This document shows, in pieces, positions 22,557-33,731 of a DNA stretch of 64,000 nucleotides. How positions within the stretch are numbered: the first letter of the stretch is position 1; every line of letters begins with the position of its first letter. The notes beneath the pieces are model-generated. The model was given only the letters and a program-made list of their open reading frames with translations. It ran no database searches and was not told the DNA's origin. The translations under genes and the position numbers were made by a program. The stretch is from Pluralibacter sp. UBA7423 (GTDB lineage Bacteria; Pseudomonadota; Gammaproteobacteria; Enterobacterales; Enterobacteriaceae): assembly GCA_002470465.1 (NCBI GenBank), contig DKMD01000034.1, positions 1 to 64,000 of the forward strand. The letters run 5' to 3'.

Positions 22557-22582
22557 AAAAACAGGGCCGAAGCCCTGTTTTT
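22557..22582. terminator. Intrinsic terminator of ompF
   Basis: An 11-bp stem with a CGAA loop (arms 22557-22567 and 22572-22582), giving a T-run in the ompF direction. It lies 28 nt after the ompF stop. Confidence 0.9.
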
Positions 22583-22609
22583 CAAGCATATAACAAAGTG
22601 GCGTACTGA

Positions 22610-23704
22610 TTAGAACTGGTAAGTCACACCGACTGCCGCCATGTCGTCATTGCCGTTGATGCCGCCAACAGACTGTACGTAGTCGCTGTCTTTGTCGAGC
22701 AGGTTGATGTAGTAGTCAGCCCACACGTTGAAGTTTTTGTTGAAGTAGTAAGTACCGCCAACCTGGATGAATTTAGCCAGGTCTGCATCGCCACCACCGA
22801 AGGTGCCAGAGGCTGGCAGGTCTTTACCTTTAGTCTGAACGTAAGAGATAGCTGGACGCAGGCCGAAGTCGAACTGATACTGTGCAACCACTTCGAAGTT
22901 TTGGGTTTTGTTGGCGAAGTTGCCTTCATTGTCCAGAGTGGTGTTCAGTGTTTCAGCGTAGGTTGCTGCCAGGTAGATGTTGTTCGCGTCATATTTCGCA
23001 CCCAGACCCCATGCCTGAGCGTGGTCACCGTTACCATCCTGTTTCTGGGCGATAGTACGGTTAGCATTGCTGTAAGAACCGACTACGCCGAAGCCTTCAC
23101 CGAAGTCGTAACCCAGGGAGTAGCCTACGCCGTCACCGTTAGCAGCTGTTACATCGCTACGCTCGTTTTTACCCTGGTACTGTACGCCGAAGTGCAGACC
23201 GTCAACCAGACCGAAGAAGTCGTTGTTACGGTAGGTCAGCAGACCGGTGCTACGGCTGGTCATGAAGTTGTCAACGTGGTTACCCGCCCAGGTCATACCG
23301 GAGAAGGATGGTGCCATATCGGTGTAAGAACCCACATCGTAAACGATGCCGTAGTTACGACCGTAGTCGATAGCACCCGCGTCAGCGATTTTCAGACCTG
23401 CAAAGGCCAGACGGTTTTTGTTCGCCTGAGAACCTTCTGGGGTGTTCGCCATCGCACGGTATTCCCACTGGCCGTAACCGGTCAGTTGGTCGTTGATCTG
23501 AGTTTCGCCTTTGAAACCGATCTGAGCATAAGTGCCATCGGTGCTGCTGGTATTGTCACCAGAAGTAACGAAATCATGCTCGCCGTTAACTTTGCCGTAG
23601 AAGTCCAGCTTGTTACCGCTTTTGTTATAGATTTCTGCTGCGTTTGCCGCACCAGCTACCAGCAGGGCAGGGATCACCACTGCCAGAATATTGCGCTTCA
23701 TCAT
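22610..23704 (-). CDS. ompF: Outer-membrane porin, OmpF/OmpK35 type
   Basis: A trimeric general porin of 364 aa. The signal peptide begins [19 protein letters not shown] and is cut before [12 protein letters not shown]. Typical porin strands are present ([41 protein letters not shown]) and it ends with the C-terminal Phe of outer-membrane barrels (TYQF), needed for BAM assembly. The position between aspC and asnS is that of ompF in E. coli and ompK35 in Klebsiella; surface-loop sequences are unlike both. Loss of this porin is a common route to beta-lactam tolerance in related species. The start could also be the second Met, 3 nt downstream. Confidence 0.95.
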   Translation of the reverse strand: MMKRNILAVVIPALLVAGAANAAEIYNKSGNKLDFYGKVNGEHDFVTSGDNTSSTDGTYAQIGFKGETQINDQLTGYGQWEYRAMANTPEGSQANKNRLAFAGLKIADAGAIDYGRNYGIVYDVGSYTDMAPSFSGMTWAGNHVDNFMTSRSTGLLTYRNNDFFGLVDGLHFGVQYQGKNERSDVTAANGDGVGYSLGYDFGEGFGVVGSYSNANRTIAQKQDGNGDHAQAWGLGAKYDANNIYLAATYAETLNTTLDNEGNFANKTQNFEVVAQYQFDFGLRPAISYVQTKGKDLPASGTFGGGDADLAKFIQVGGTYYFNKNFNVWADYYINLLDKDSDYVQSVGGINGNDDMAAVGVTYQF

Positions 23705-23885
23705 TATTTATTACCCTCATTGGTTTTTTTATTGACACTCGCCACTGCCGCCAATGAATTCCGTCAATAAAAATTTACGGAACTATTGATGAGAGTTTGG
23801 TGTCTTTCTGTGTCTGACAGGCATATTTCCATTCATGACACCGTTTCGCTAGCCGGAAAGTGCTACAAAGGTCGTAACTGAGTAA
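23705..23885 (-). promoter_or_regulatory. ompF promoter, OmpR region and 5' leader
   Basis: Reading the minus strand, the segment CTTTGTAGCACTTTC, then CTAGCGAAACG, GAATGGAAATATGCC and the leader with AGACACCAAACTCTC reproduce the E. coli ompF promoter and its ~110-nt leader nearly base for base. The known elements there are proximal OmpR boxes, a weak -35 and a -10 (here AAATAT, 23823-23828). The leader near the start (gagggtaataaata) is where MicF pairs in E. coli. Assignment rests on my memory of the E. coli sequence. Confidence 0.8.
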
Positions 23886-24264
23886 CAAAAAGAAATAATA
23901 TGTAATAAATTGTGTAAAACAGGGAACTTTGTGAACCACCTCAAATTTCCTCGTCGACCGCTGAATTAATCATCGAACCGTTATCTATCTATATGAAATG
24001 CTTATTTTAATTTTTAATAAGGGCCTTTCTTATCTAAGAATGCTTCTCATCTCACTTTTTCTTATGACGCAAAGTTAGCTTTTCGTGCGCGTTGCTGATG
24101 GTTACTTCGTGTGCTAAGTGAATGTGTTTTACTTAAGCGCCACTGGAGTAATGCGGGAAATATGTGCGGAATTATTACAGGACATGGGGTGTAACATTTT
24201 GGTTAAGATATGCGGTTGACCTTTAACTTTGTAGAAATTTGTTAACAAAACCTGACACAGGCCA
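23886..24264. other. AT-rich gap upstream of ompF, no gene seen
   Basis: About 380 nt rich in A/T runs (for example attttaatttttaataag). No convincing open frame or RNA gene was found. In E. coli the matching stretch holds a distal OmpR site and IHF sites for ompF; nothing here can be assigned to these with confidence. Confidence 0.5.
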
Positions 24265-24268
24265 AAAA

Positions 24269-24290
24269 AAGCCAGCACAGGTGCTGGCTT
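24269..24290 (-). terminator. Intrinsic terminator of asnS
   Basis: A 9-bp stem (24269-24277 and 24282-24290) with a 4-nt loop; on the minus strand it is followed by a T7 run. Confidence 0.9.
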
Positions 24291-24306
24291 TCGATACTGA
24301 GTAAAA

Positions 24307-25707
24307 TCAGAAGCTGGCGTTGCGCGGGGTGCGCGGGAATGGAATCACGTCACGTACGTTCTGCACACCGGTCACGTAAGCAATCAGACGCTCAAAACCA
24401 AGGCCAAAGCCGGCGTGCGGTACGGTGCCATAACGGCGCAGGTCACGATACCAGCCATAGTCTTCCTTATTGAGGCCCATTTCAGCCAGGCGCGCATCAA
24501 GCACGTCCAGACGCTCTTCACGCTGCGAACCACCAATGATCTCACCAATGCCCGGAGCCAGAACGTCCATTGCGGCGACGGTTTTACCGTCATCGTTAAG
24601 GCGCATATAGAAAGCCTTGATGTCTTTCGGATAGTTTTTCACTACGACTGGCGCTTTAAAGTGTTTCTCTGCCAGATAGCGCTCATGCTCGGAAGAAAGA
24701 TCCACGCCCCAGAACACCGGGTTCTCGAAGGTCTGACCGCAGTTTTCAAGGATGGTGATCGCGTCGGTGTAATCCACCTGGGCGAAGTCCGCTTCCACGA
24801 AACGTTCCAGACGGGTGATTGCATCCTGGTCAACGCGCTCGGCGAAGAACTTCATGTCATCAGCACGTTCTTCCAGTACCGCCTTGAAGACGTACTTCAG
24901 CATGGCTTCTGCCAGTGCGGCGTTATCTTCCAGATCGGCAAACGCCACTTCTGGCTCCAGCATCCAGAACTCTGCCAGATGGCGGCTGGTGTTGGAGTTT
25001 TCCGCACGGAAGGTTGGGCCGAAGGTATAAACCTTCGACAGCGCACAGGCGTATGTTTCGGCGTTCAGCTGGCCGGAAACGGTCAGGAAAGACTCACGGC
25101 CAAAGAAATCTTTGTCGTAATCTACTTTGCCCTGGTCGTTACGCGGCAGGTTTTCCAGATCCAGCGTCGACACGCGGAACATCTCACCCGCGCCTTCAGT
25201 ATCGGAGGCGGTGATCAGCGGGGTAGACACCCAGAAATAGCCCTGTTCGTGGAAGAAACGATGTAATGCTTGCGCCAGGGTGTGACGTACGCGAGCCACT
25301 GCACCAATCAGGTTGGTACGCGGGCGCAGGTGCGCGACTTCACGCAGATACTCAATGCTGTGACGTTTCGCAGCCATTGGGTAAGTGTCCGGATCTTCGA
25401 CCCAACCGGTCACTTCAACCTGAGTGGCCTGAATTTCGAAGCTCTGACCTTGACCCTGAGATGCCACGACTTTGCCGGTGACAATCACGGAGCAGCCGGT
25501 GGTCAGGCGCAGGATTTCCTGATTGTAATTGGGCAGAGAATTATTGATGACGGCCTGTACTGGATCAAAGCAGGAACCGTCATAGACGGCGAGGAAGGAA
25601 AAGCCAGCTTTTGAATCTCGACGGGTACGCACCCATCCGCGCACGGTGACTTCGCTGTCAACGGCTACGCGGCCCTGGAGTACGTCGGCTACAGGCACAA
25701 CGCTCAT
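24307..25707 (-). CDS. asnS: Asparaginyl-tRNA synthetase
   Basis: Class IIb synthetase that charges tRNA-Asn. The start at 25707 ([12 protein letters not shown]) gives 466 aa, equal to E. coli; a longer in-frame version to 25752 would add 15 unconserved residues. The N-terminal OB fold (anticodon binding) is followed by the catalytic domain with motif 2 (FRAENSN) and motif 3 ([10 protein letters not shown]). It lies on the minus strand between ompF and pncB. Confidence 0.98.
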   Translation of the reverse strand: MSVVPVADVLQGRVAVDSEVTVRGWVRTRRDSKAGFSFLAVYDGSCFDPVQAVINNSLPNYNQEILRLTTGCSVIVTGKVVASQGQGQSFEIQATQVEVTGWVEDPDTYPMAAKRHSIEYLREVAHLRPRTNLIGAVARVRHTLAQALHRFFHEQGYFWVSTPLITASDTEGAGEMFRVSTLDLENLPRNDQGKVDYDKDFFGRESFLTVSGQLNAETYACALSKVYTFGPTFRAENSNTSRHLAEFWMLEPEVAFADLEDNAALAEAMLKYVFKAVLEERADDMKFFAERVDQDAITRLERFVEADFAQVDYTDAITILENCGQTFENPVFWGVDLSSEHERYLAEKHFKAPVVVKNYPKDIKAFYMRLNDDGKTVAAMDVLAPGIGEIIGGSQREERLDVLDARLAEMGLNKEDYGWYRDLRRYGTVPHAGFGLGFERLIAYVTGVQNVRDVIPFPRTPRNASF

Positions 25708-25849
25708 AGTTATCTCTCTGTTAGTAATCCGAATAATGTTGTCTCTTTCCACCCTTTATAAAAAGGGGGCTCTCTATGTTACCTGTCATCTTTTAACAGA
25801 CAAGCGGAAATCGCAGGGAGACGAGGAGAATTGAGAAAATAATAAGAAG

Positions 25850-25874
25850 AAGGGAGCCCCGAAGGCTCCCTTTT
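25850..25874. terminator. Hairpin terminator after pncB
   Basis: A 9-bp stem (aagggagcc 25850-25858, ggctccctt 25864-25872) with a 5-nt loop, 8 nt after the pncB stop. The pncB-direction tail is cttcttatt, less perfect than the plus-strand T4. Confidence 0.8.
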
Positions 25875-25879
25875 GCGGA

Positions 25880-27082
25880 TTAGCTGGCTTTTTTGACCTG
25901 AGGCAGGTCAAAGGCTTTGCGTAACGCCCGGACGAAGGCCTTATCGTGACAGATGGTTTTCCCCGGGCTGTCGGAGAGTTTAGCCACCGGCTTCCCGTTA
26001 CATTCCACCAGTTTAATCACGATATTCAGCGGTTTCACCTGTGGGATATCGCACGTCAGGCGCGTACCGATCCCGAAGCTCAGATTCACTCGTGAGGAGA
26101 AGTGACGGTAAAGCTCAATGGCCTTATTCAGGTCGAGATTGTCGGAAAACACCAGCACTTTACTCATCGGATCGATACCGAGCTTCTGGTAATGCGCGAT
26201 AGCTTTTTCCCCCCACTCAACCGGATCCCCGGAGTCGTGACGCAGGCCCTGATAACGCTCGGCAAACTCCGGGCCGAAGTCCCGCAGGAAGGCATCCATC
26301 GTGATGCAATCGGTCAGCGCAATGCCAAGCTGGTCTGGATATTCTTCAAGCCAGGCAGCAAGCGCCACGCGTTGGCTTGTAGCCAGTTCAGGGCTGATTT
26401 GCTGATGAGCCTGGAACCACTCGTGCGCCTGGGTGCCCATTGGCTCAAGGGAGAGACGGCGAGCCAGATCGTAGTTGCTGGTGCCGATGAACCATTTCTC
26501 CTGCTGAAGACGTTCGACAATCGCCTGCTGCACTTCGCGGGAAAAACGACGGCGGGTACCGAAATCCATCAGACGGAAGCCTGACATATCGATATCCTGG
26601 GTCAGCTTATTGAATTCTACGAGTTTGCGTTCCAGCGTTTCCAGAGCAAGGTCAACACCTGCTTCCGGTGAACGGTAACGGTGCACCAGCTCGCTGATCA
26701 CGGCCAGCAGCGGCACTTCCCACATGATCACTTCGCGCCACGGGCCACTGATGCGAATATTCAGTTTACCATTGTCGTTGCGAACGACGACCTGCTGTGG
26801 GTTGTAGCGGAACTCGCGTAGCCAGCTGAGATAGTCCGACTTAAAAAACGGCAGGCCAGACAACCACTGAAACTCGTCGTCCTGCAGCCGTAGCGACTGC
26901 ATCGCTTCGACTTGTTCACGAATGGCGTCTGCATAAATTCCAAGCAGGTCGTCACCGCGGCAGCGGAATTCTGCAGCTACCTGCACATCATAATAATGAT
27001 GGAAGACGGCCTGCTGCATATGCAGCTTATAAGCATCTGTATCAAGCAGAGTCTGCAGAACAGGGGAAGCGAATTGTGTCAT
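25880..27082 (-). CDS. pncB: Nicotinate phosphoribosyltransferase
   Basis: PncB makes nicotinate mononucleotide from nicotinate and PRPP in the NAD salvage pathway. The start at 27082 ([20 protein letters not shown]) gives 400 aa, as in E. coli; seven extra upstream residues in the open frame are not conserved. The conserved core includes [24 protein letters not shown] and GLRHDSGDP, the latter near the PRPP site. A NadR box sits 29 nt upstream. It is divergent from pepN. Confidence 0.97.
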   Translation of the reverse strand: MTQFASPVLQTLLDTDAYKLHMQQAVFHHYYDVQVAAEFRCRGDDLLGIYADAIREQVEAMQSLRLQDDEFQWLSGLPFFKSDYLSWLREFRYNPQQVVVRNDNGKLNIRISGPWREVIMWEVPLLAVISELVHRYRSPEAGVDLALETLERKLVEFNKLTQDIDMSGFRLMDFGTRRRFSREVQQAIVERLQQEKWFIGTSNYDLARRLSLEPMGTQAHEWFQAHQQISPELATSQRVALAAWLEEYPDQLGIALTDCITMDAFLRDFGPEFAERYQGLRHDSGDPVEWGEKAIAHYQKLGIDPMSKVLVFSDNLDLNKAIELYRHFSSRVNLSFGIGTRLTCDIPQVKPLNIVIKLVECNGKPVAKLSDSPGKTICHDKAFVRALRKAFDLPQVKKAS

Positions 27083-27110
27083 GGTGCGCAATAGCGTCCT
27101 CATAAAGGAG

Positions 27111-27128
27111 CGTTTAGTACAATAAACA
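27111..27128 (-). promoter_or_regulatory. NadR operator of pncB
   Basis: On the minus strand TGTTTA-N6-TAAACG, eleven of twelve positions of the NadR consensus TGTTTA-N6-TAAACA, directly upstream of pncB. NadR represses pncB in E. coli and Salmonella when NAD is plentiful. The pncB-pepN gap (27083-27345) holds both divergent promoters and no further gene was seen. Confidence 0.8.
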
Positions 27129-27345
27129 ACGGCTGAAACCGCAGGAGTATACCTTGTTTATCGATTTATTGAACCCCGATCACACCACAAGGTGCCAGAC
27201 GGGTCGAGGGCAAATCGTGCCGCGTGTTATCAATATGTAGCAATTTACGTGTTTGCCCCTGAAAAGATGAACATTCTGCGTAGCGCCAAAGTAACAACAG
27301 GAATAGACTGAAGCCGACATTTACAAAAGATGCTAAAGGTTTTTT

Positions 27346-29958
27346 ATGACACAACAGCCCCAAGCCAAATACCGCCACGACTACCGTGAGCCGGAATACC
27401 TGATCAGCGATATCGACCTGACCTTTGACCTGGATGCCGCAAAAACCGTCGTGACGGCCGTCAGCCAGATTACCCGTCACGCTGCGTCTGCCACGCCACT
27501 GCGTCTCAACGGCGAAGACCTAACGCTGGTTTCACTGCAGGTCAACGACCAGCCGTGGAGTGACTATAAAGAAGAAAACAACCAGCTGGTGATCGACGGC
27601 CTGCCGGAGCGTTTTGAACTGCGCATCGTCAACGAAATCAGCCCGGCGGCCAACACCGCGCTGGAAGGGCTTTATCAGTCCGGCGAAGCGCTTTGCACGC
27701 AGTGTGAAGCGGAAGGGTTCCGCCATATCACCTGGTATCTCGACCGTCCGGACGTGCTGGCGCGTTTTACCACCAAAATTATCGCCGATAAGAGCAAGTA
27801 CCCTTATCTGCTGTCCAACGGCAACCGCGTTGCTGAAGGCGAACTTGAAAACGGTCGTCACTGGGTACAGTGGCAGGATCCGTTCCCGAAGCCGTGCTAC
27901 CTGTTCGCGCTGGTGGCCGGTGATTTCGACGTCCTGCGTGATAAATACGTCACCCGTTCTGGCCGCGAAGTGGCGCTGGAGCTGTTCGTCGATCGCGGCA
28001 ATCTTGACCGCGCGCCGTGGGCGATGACTTCGCTTATCAACTCCATGAAGTGGGACGAAGAGCGTTTTGGTCTCGAATATGACCTCAACATCTATATGAT
28101 TGTCGCCGTCGACTTCTTCAATATGGGCGCGATGGAGAATAAAGGCCTCAACGTCTTTAACTCTAAATACGTATTGGCACGTACTGACACCGCTACGGAC
28201 AAAGATTATCTCGATATCGAACGCGTTATTGGTCATGAGTATTTCCACAACTGGACCGGTAACCGCGTTACCTGCCGCGACTGGTTCCAACTGAGCCTGA
28301 AAGAGGGCTTAACCGTATTCCGCGATCAGGAGTTCAGTTCAGACCTCGGTTCGCGTGCGGTCAACCGCATCAACAACGTGCGCACTATGCGCGGTATGCA
28401 GTTTGCCGAAGACGCAAGCCCAATGGCTCACCCGATTCGCCCGGACATGGTCATCGAAATGAACAACTTCTACACACTGACGGTGTATGAGAAGGGTTCA
28501 GAAGTGATCCGTATGCTGCATACGCTGCTGGGTGAAGAGAACTTCCAGAAAGGGATGCAGCTGTACTTTGAGCGCCACGATGGCAGTGCCGCCACCTGCG
28601 ACGATTTTGTGCAGGCGATGGAAGACGCTTCTAACGTCGATCTCTCCCATTTCCGCCGCTGGTACAGCCAGTCCGGTACGCCGGTGGTGACCGTTCATGA
28701 CGACTACAACCCGGAGACGGAACAGTATACGCTGACCATCAAACAGCACACGCCGCCGACCGCCGAACAGCAGGAAAAGCAGCCTCTGCACATTCCGTTC
28801 GATATCGAACTGTATGACAACGAAGGCAACGTGATCCCGCTGCAGAAGGGCGGCCATTCGGTACACAACGTGCTCAACGTCACTCAGGCCGAGCAGACGT
28901 TTATCTTCGATAACGTCTATTTCCAGCCGGTGCCGTCGCTGCTGCGTGAATTCTCTGCGCCGGTTAAGCTGGAATATAAATGGAGCGATCAGCAGCTCAC
29001 CTTCCTGATGCGTCATGCCCGCAACGACTTCTCCCGCTGGGATGCGGCGCAGAGTTTGCTCGCAACCTACATCAAGCTTAACGTCAATCGCCACCAGCAG
29101 CATCAGCCGCTCTCCCTGCCGGTTCACGTGGCCGATGCCTTCCGCGCTATCTTGCTGGATGAGAAAATCGACCCGGCGCTTGCGGCGGAAATCCTGACGC
29201 TGCCTTCGGTGAATGAAATTGCTGAGCTGTTCGAGATTATCGATCCGGTGGCGATTGCGACGGTACGCGAAGCGCTGACCCGCACGCTGGCTACCGAGCT
29301 GGCAGATGAGTTCCTCGCGGTTTATAACGCCAACAAGCTCAATGCTTATCGTGTTGAACATGCGGATATCGGCAAGCGTTCTCTGCGTAATACCTGCCTG
29401 CGCTACCTGGCGTTTGGCGATGCAGAACTGGCGGATAAGCTGGTGACGCATCAGTATCATCACGCGGATAACATGACGGATGCCCTTGCTGCGCTGGCTG
29501 CCGCGGTTGCCGCACAGCTGCCGTGCCGCGATGCGCTGATGCAGGAATATGATGACAAATGGCACCATGACGGCCTGGTGATGGACAAGTGGTTTATTTT
29601 GCAAGCCACCAGCCCGGCGGAAAACGTGCTGGAAACCGTGCGTGGTCTGCTGAATCACCGCTCGTTTACCCTGAGCAACCCGAACCGTATTCGTTCGCTG
29701 ATTGGCGCGTTTGCAATGAGCAACCCGGCGGCGTTCCATGCGCAGGACGGCAGCGGTTATCAGTTCCTGGCAGAAATGCTGACCGAGCTGAACAGCCGTA
29801 ACCCGCAGGTGGCTTCTCGTCTGATTGAGCCGTTAATTCGCCTGAAGCGTTACGATGCTGCCCGTCAGGAAAAAATGCGTGTGGCGCTGGAGCAGCTGAA
29901 AGGGCTGGAGAATCTCTCAGGCGATCTGTTCGAGAAAATCAGCAAAGCGTTAGCGTAA
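27346..29958 (+). CDS. pepN: Aminopeptidase N
   Basis: Zinc M1 aminopeptidase, the main general aminopeptidase of enterobacteria, in the cytoplasm. It is 870 aa as in E. coli. The exopeptidase motif GAMEN is at 261-265, and the zinc motif is H297-E298-xxx-H301 with the third ligand E320 (LKEGLT). The N-terminal beta domain and the C-terminal helical domain are complete. It has a weakly spaced ribosome site (gctaaaggt). The gene ends just before a REP pair. Confidence 0.98.
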   Translation: MTQQPQAKYRHDYREPEYLISDIDLTFDLDAAKTVVTAVSQITRHAASATPLRLNGEDLTLVSLQVNDQPWSDYKEENNQLVIDGLPERFELRIVNEISPAANTALEGLYQSGEALCTQCEAEGFRHITWYLDRPDVLARFTTKIIADKSKYPYLLSNGNRVAEGELENGRHWVQWQDPFPKPCYLFALVAGDFDVLRDKYVTRSGREVALELFVDRGNLDRAPWAMTSLINSMKWDEERFGLEYDLNIYMIVAVDFFNMGAMENKGLNVFNSKYVLARTDTATDKDYLDIERVIGHEYFHNWTGNRVTCRDWFQLSLKEGLTVFRDQEFSSDLGSRAVNRINNVRTMRGMQFAEDASPMAHPIRPDMVIEMNNFYTLTVYEKGSEVIRMLHTLLGEENFQKGMQLYFERHDGSAATCDDFVQAMEDASNVDLSHFRRWYSQSGTPVVTVHDDYNPETEQYTLTIKQHTPPTAEQQEKQPLHIPFDIELYDNEGNVIPLQKGGHSVHNVLNVTQAEQTFIFDNVYFQPVPSLLREFSAPVKLEYKWSDQQLTFLMRHARNDFSRWDAAQSLLATYIKLNVNRHQQHQPLSLPVHVADAFRAILLDEKIDPALAAEILTLPSVNEIAELFEIIDPVAIATVREALTRTLATELADEFLAVYNANKLNAYRVEHADIGKRSLRNTCLRYLAFGDAELADKLVTHQYHHADNMTDALAALAAAVAAQLPCRDALMQEYDDKWHHDGLVMDKWFILQATSPAENVLETVRGLLNHRSFTLSNPNRIRSLIGAFAMSNPAAFHAQDGSGYQFLAEMLTELNSRNPQVASRLIEPLIRLKRYDAARQEKMRVALEQLKGLENLSGDLFEKISKALA

Positions 29959-29963
29959 TACAG

Positions 29964-30045
29964 TGCCGGAGGGCGCTGCGCTTATCCGGCCTGGATTCTC
30001 TGGTTGAGATTTTACAGGCCGGGCAAGGCGTAGCCGCCGTCCGGC
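29964..30045. repeat. Pair of inverted REP units (BIME)
   Basis: Two imperfect palindromic units: tgccgga..tatccggcctg (29964-29993) and, inverted, caggccgggc..tccggca (30015-30045). They match the enterobacterial REP core. The pair fills the gap between the converging pepN and ssuB ends, where REPs stabilise mRNA 3' ends, and may also stop transcription from either side. Confidence 0.9.
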
Positions 30046-30049
30046 ATTT

Positions 30050-30817
30050 TTATCCCTGCCTTCTGACTCGCGTGTCTGCTTCACCCCGCTTCATCACCCG
30101 ATCCAATACCTCAGCCTCCAGCTCCGCCAGGTGAGCAGAGCCTTTTCGTCGTGGGCGAGGAATATCAATCGTCAGATCCAGCCCAATTTTGCCTTCTTCT
30201 ATCAGCAGCACGCGATCGGCCAGCGCCACTGCTTCGCTGACATCATGCGTCACCAGCACCACGGTAAACCCCTGGCTTAGCCACAGTGATTCAATTAAAT
30301 CCTGCATTTCAAGGCGGGTGAGGGCGTCGAGCGCGCCGAGCGGTTCATCCAGCAGCAACAGACCCGGACGATGAATCAGCGCGCGTGCCAGCGCCACGCG
30401 TTGCTTTTGCCCACCTGATAGCGCGGCGGGCCACTCTCTGGCTCTTTCTTCGAGACCGACAGAAGCAAGCGTTGTGAGGGCGTTATCGCGCCAGTTCCCT
30501 TTCAGCCCGAGGCCAACGTTATCGATGACGGTTTTCCAGGGCAGCAGGCGTGCGTCCTGAAACATCATGCGTGTTTCCTGCTGGCTGGCGCTTAAAGGGC
30601 CGTTACCTGCCAGCAGTTCACCCGCATTGGGTTGCTCTAACCCGGCAAGCAGGCGCAACAATGTGCTTTTGCCGCCGCCGCTGCGGCCAACTACCGCCAC
30701 AAACTGGCCGGCAGGAATGTGCAGATTAAGTTCATTCAGCACGTTGTTCGTGCCGTAGCGCTTGCCTATGCCATTCAGCAATAGGGGGATACCGGGATTC
30801 AGACGTGCTGTGTTCAT
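30050..30817 (-). CDS. ssuB: Aliphatic sulfonate ABC transporter, ATP-binding protein
   Basis: ATPase of the sulfonate importer, 255 aa. Walker A is GRSGGGKST, the signature is [15 protein letters not shown], and Walker B is [12 protein letters not shown], with [11 protein letters not shown] after it. Last gene of the ssuEADCB operon; its ATG overlaps the ssuC stop (ATGA, 30814-30817). The operon lets cells use alkanesulfonates as sulfur source and is expressed under sulfate limitation through Cbl and CysB in E. coli. Confidence 0.97.
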   Translation of the reverse strand: MNTARLNPGIPLLLNGIGKRYGTNNVLNELNLHIPAGQFVAVVGRSGGGKSTLLRLLAGLEQPNAGELLAGNGPLSASQQETRMMFQDARLLPWKTVIDNVGLGLKGNWRDNALTTLASVGLEERAREWPAALSGGQKQRVALARALIHRPGLLLLDEPLGALDALTRLEMQDLIESLWLSQGFTVVLVTHDVSEAVALADRVLLIEEGKIGLDLTIDIPRPRRKGSAHLAELEAEVLDRVMKRGEADTRVRRQG

Positions 30818-31605
30818 ACCGTCGTCTCCTGAAGTTGATAAGCTGGGTTCCAGCGCAGCCAGACGCGCTCCAGGAGCTGTGCGCTGATGTCAGCAAGTTT
30901 GCCGAGCAGGGCATAAAGGATAATGGCGACCACCACCACGTCCGTTTGCAGGAATTCGCGGGCGTTCATGGCCAGATAGCCGATACCGGAGTTAGCGGAA
31001 ATGGTTTCTGCAACAATCAGCGTCAGCCACATCAGGCCAAGCGCAAAGCGCACACCGACCATAATCGACGGCAATGCGCCCGGCAGTACCACGTGCCGGA
31101 ACAGGGCAAAGCCGGACAGCCCATAGCTGCGCGCCATCTCCAGCAGACCGCGGTCAATATTACGGATACCGTGCCAGGTGTTGATGTAGATCGGAAACAG
31201 CGTGCCGAGCGCCACGAGGAAAATTTTGGCGCTCTCGTCGATACCGAACCACAGGATCACCAGTGGGATCAGGGCCAGATGGGGCACGTTACGCAGCATC
31301 TGAATGGACGTATCCAGCAGGCGCTCGCCCCAGCGCGACAGGCCGCTGATAAGCCCCAGTACCAGCCCTATTGATCCCCCAATCGAAAAGCCGATCAGCG
31401 CCCGCCATGAGCTGATCGCCAGATGCTGCCACAGCTCGCCGCTGGCCGATAACGACCAGAAAGCTTCAACGACGCCCTCGGGTGAAGGCAGGATCCGGTT
31501 TGACAGCCAGCCGGTTACCGAGGCGATTTGCCAGACGATTACGATGCCCACCGGCAGCAGCCAGGGGGCAACGCGCAGCAGCCATTTGTTTGCAGGCGTT
31601 GCCAT
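30814..31605 (-). CDS. ssuC: Aliphatic sulfonate ABC transporter permease
   Basis: Inner-membrane permease, 263 aa, with about six hydrophobic segments and the EAA-type loop for docking SsuB ([24 protein letters not shown] region). It starts 9 nt after ssuD ends and overlaps ssuB by 4 nt. Confidence 0.96.
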   Translation of the reverse strand: MATPANKWLLRVAPWLLPVGIVIVWQIASVTGWLSNRILPSPEGVVEAFWSLSASGELWQHLAISSWRALIGFSIGGSIGLVLGLISGLSRWGERLLDTSIQMLRNVPHLALIPLVILWFGIDESAKIFLVALGTLFPIYINTWHGIRNIDRGLLEMARSYGLSGFALFRHVVLPGALPSIMVGVRFALGLMWLTLIVAETISANSGIGYLAMNAREFLQTDVVVVAIILYALLGKLADISAQLLERVWLRWNPAYQLQETTV

Positions 31606-31614
31606 AGATACTCC

Positions 31615-32760
31615 TTAGCTCTGTGCGACTTTGCGGGGCAGGAAATCATTGGCCACGGCTTCGCCCTGAAGCTGCAAAGCCTGCGGTTGAGGAATGGCCG
31701 GAATCGCGACGTCTAAGTGCGGGAACAGCAGTTCGCCGACTTTGTAAGCCTCTTCAAGATGCGGATAGCCGGAAAGCACGAAGCTGTCGATACCTAACGC
31801 CGCGTATTCATTAATGCGTGCCGCAACGGTTGGACCATCGCCAACCAGCGCCGTGCCAGCGCCACCTCGTACCAACCCTACGCCTGCCCAAAGATTCGGG
31901 CTGATTTCCAGGTTGCTGCGCCTGCCGCCGTGCAGGGCGGCCATGCGCTGCTGGCCCACGGAATCCGTCCGGGCGAAGGCTGCCTGCGCTTTGGCTATGG
32001 TGTCGTCGTCCAGTCGTGAAATCAGGCGGTCGGCAGCGGCCCAGGCTTCAGCATTGGTTTCCCGAACAATAACGTGCAGTCGGATACCGAAACGGACCTT
32101 GCGTCCGTGCCTCGCCGCTTTTTCACGGACCTGAGCAATTTTCTCTTTGACCTGTTCAGGCGGTTCGCCCCAGGTCAGGTACAAATCAACCTGTTCGGCC
32201 GCCAGCTCCTGAGCGACATCCGATGAACCGCCAAAGTAAAGCGGTGGGCGAGGCTGCTGAACCGGCGGGAACAGCAGTTTTGCCCCCTGTACCTTTTGAT
32301 ACTTGCCGTCAAAATCAACGGTTTCACCTTCCAGCAAACGCCGCCAGATATGGGTGAATTCCGCCGAGGCTTCATAGCGCTCGGTGTGATCGAGGAACAC
32401 GCCGTCGGCGGCCAGCTCCTGCGGATCGCTGCCGGTGACGAGGTTGAACAGCGCCCGGCCATTAGAAAGCCTGTCGAGCGTCGCCGCCTGTCGTGCAGCA
32501 ACGGTTGGTGAGATGACGCTTGGGCGCAGCGCTACCAGGAACTTAAGCCGCTTCGTTACCGGGATCATTGATGCGGCGACCAGCCAGGCATCCTCACAGG
32601 AGCGGCCCGTCGGGATCAGCACGCCGGTAAAGCCGATCCGGTCTGCGGCTTGAGCAATCTGTTGCAGATAATCATGGTCAACCGGGCGGGCCTGTTCATC
32701 GCTGCCCAGATAGTGGCCATCGCCATGGGTTGGTAAAAACCAGAACATATTCAGACTCAT
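31615..32760 (-). CDS. ssuD: FMNH2-dependent alkanesulfonate monooxygenase
   Basis: SsuD cleaves alkanesulfonates to aldehyde and sulfite using reduced FMN supplied by SsuE. It is 381 aa, a bacterial-luciferase-like TIM barrel with the N-terminal [14 protein letters not shown] and the sulfonate-site [17 protein letters not shown] segment near 280. The ATG overlaps the end of ssuA by 4 nt. Confidence 0.97.
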   Translation of the reverse strand: MSLNMFWFLPTHGDGHYLGSDEQARPVDHDYLQQIAQAADRIGFTGVLIPTGRSCEDAWLVAASMIPVTKRLKFLVALRPSVISPTVAARQAATLDRLSNGRALFNLVTGSDPQELAADGVFLDHTERYEASAEFTHIWRRLLEGETVDFDGKYQKVQGAKLLFPPVQQPRPPLYFGGSSDVAQELAAEQVDLYLTWGEPPEQVKEKIAQVREKAARHGRKVRFGIRLHVIVRETNAEAWAAADRLISRLDDDTIAKAQAAFARTDSVGQQRMAALHGGRRSNLEISPNLWAGVGLVRGGAGTALVGDGPTVAARINEYAALGIDSFVLSGYPHLEEAYKVGELLFPHLDVAIPAIPQPQALQLQGEAVANDFLPRKVAQS

Positions 32761-33731
32761 GATTTCGCTCCTTGTACGGAAGTGGGCTGCCAGATACGGC
32801 TTTTGATATCAACTTTTTTGGGCACCAGACGGTTATCGTAGAAGAGGTCGGCGGTTTGCTGCTGGCGGCGGGCGGTTTCTTCGCTGACTGGCCCAATCAC
32901 CGTCGGCGGGCGATGACTCAGGTAGCTGGCAATCACGGCTTCCGGCAGGCCCATAGTTTTCGCCAGCAGCGCGGTGCTCTGCTGACGCTGGCTGATGGTC
33001 AGCGCGTCTGCCTCGCTGAAGGTATCCAGCACGCCTTTAACAAAGGCACTGTTTTTTTCGGCATACGGACGGGAGGCGAGATAGAACGAGCCGGTTTGCT
33101 TCAGCTCACTGCCATCCGTTAAGACGCGAACGCCGCCCTGCAATAATGCCGCGGAGTAGTAAGGATCCCATATAGCCCATGCATCAACGTTCCCCTGCTG
33201 GAAGGCGGCGCGGGCATCGGCTGGGGTCAGATAGGTTGGCTGGATATCCGCAAATTTCAGGCCTGCCAGCTGCAATGCGCGAAGCACTAAGTTGTGCGAG
33301 CTGGAGCCTTTCTGGAACGCGACCTTGTGGCCTTTCAGATCGGCTACGGTTTTAATCGGGCTGTTTTCCGGAACCAGAATAACCTCTGCTTTCGGCTTCG
33401 CCGGTTCCGCCCCGACATACACCAGATCGGCCCCGGCAGCCTGAGCGAATATCGGCGGAATATCGCCGGTGCTGCCCAAATCAATGCTGCCGACGTTCAG
33501 CGCTTCCAGCATTTGTGGGCCCGCGGGAAATTCAACCCAGGAAATGTTGGTATTCGGGTAGCGTTTTTCGAGCAGCTCGTGGCTTTTGGCCAGCACCATA
33601 CTGACGCTGCCTTTCTGGTAACCGATACGTAATGCATCCGGAGCCGGCTCGGCAGCCTGACTCCAGGCAGACAGTGTCAACAAACCGGTCAGGGCAAGCG
33701 TACGAATGCGCGGACGGAACAGGTTAAACAT
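32757..33731 (-). CDS. ssuA: Aliphatic sulfonate-binding periplasmic protein
   Basis: Substrate-binding protein of the sulfonate importer, 324 aa (E. coli 319). A Sec signal of about 27 residues ends near SQAAEPAP. The mature part begins LRIGYQKGS, as in the family, and contains [17 protein letters not shown] and the [12 protein letters not shown] segment. It overlaps ssuE by 8 nt and ssuD by 4 nt. Confidence 0.96.
   Translation of the reverse strand: MFNLFRPRIRTLALTGLLTLSAWSQAAEPAPDALRIGYQKGSVSMVLAKSHELLEKRYPNTNISWVEFPAGPQMLEALNVGSIDLGSTGDIPPIFAQAAGADLVYVGAEPAKPKAEVILVPENSPIKTVADLKGHKVAFQKGSSSHNLVLRALQLAGLKFADIQPTYLTPADARAAFQQGNVDAWAIWDPYYSAALLQGGVRVLTDGSELKQTGSFYLASRPYAEKNSAFVKGVLDTFSEADALTISQRQQSTALLAKTMGLPEAVIASYLSHRPPTVIGPVSEETARRQQQTADLFYDNRLVPKKVDIKSRIWQPTSVQGAKS

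Noticed and set aside
28498..29739. 413-codon antisense open frame inside pepN
   Set aside because: Same cause: a shadow of a long, biased gene. Similar long antisense frames in asnS, rlmL and mukB were dropped for the same reason.
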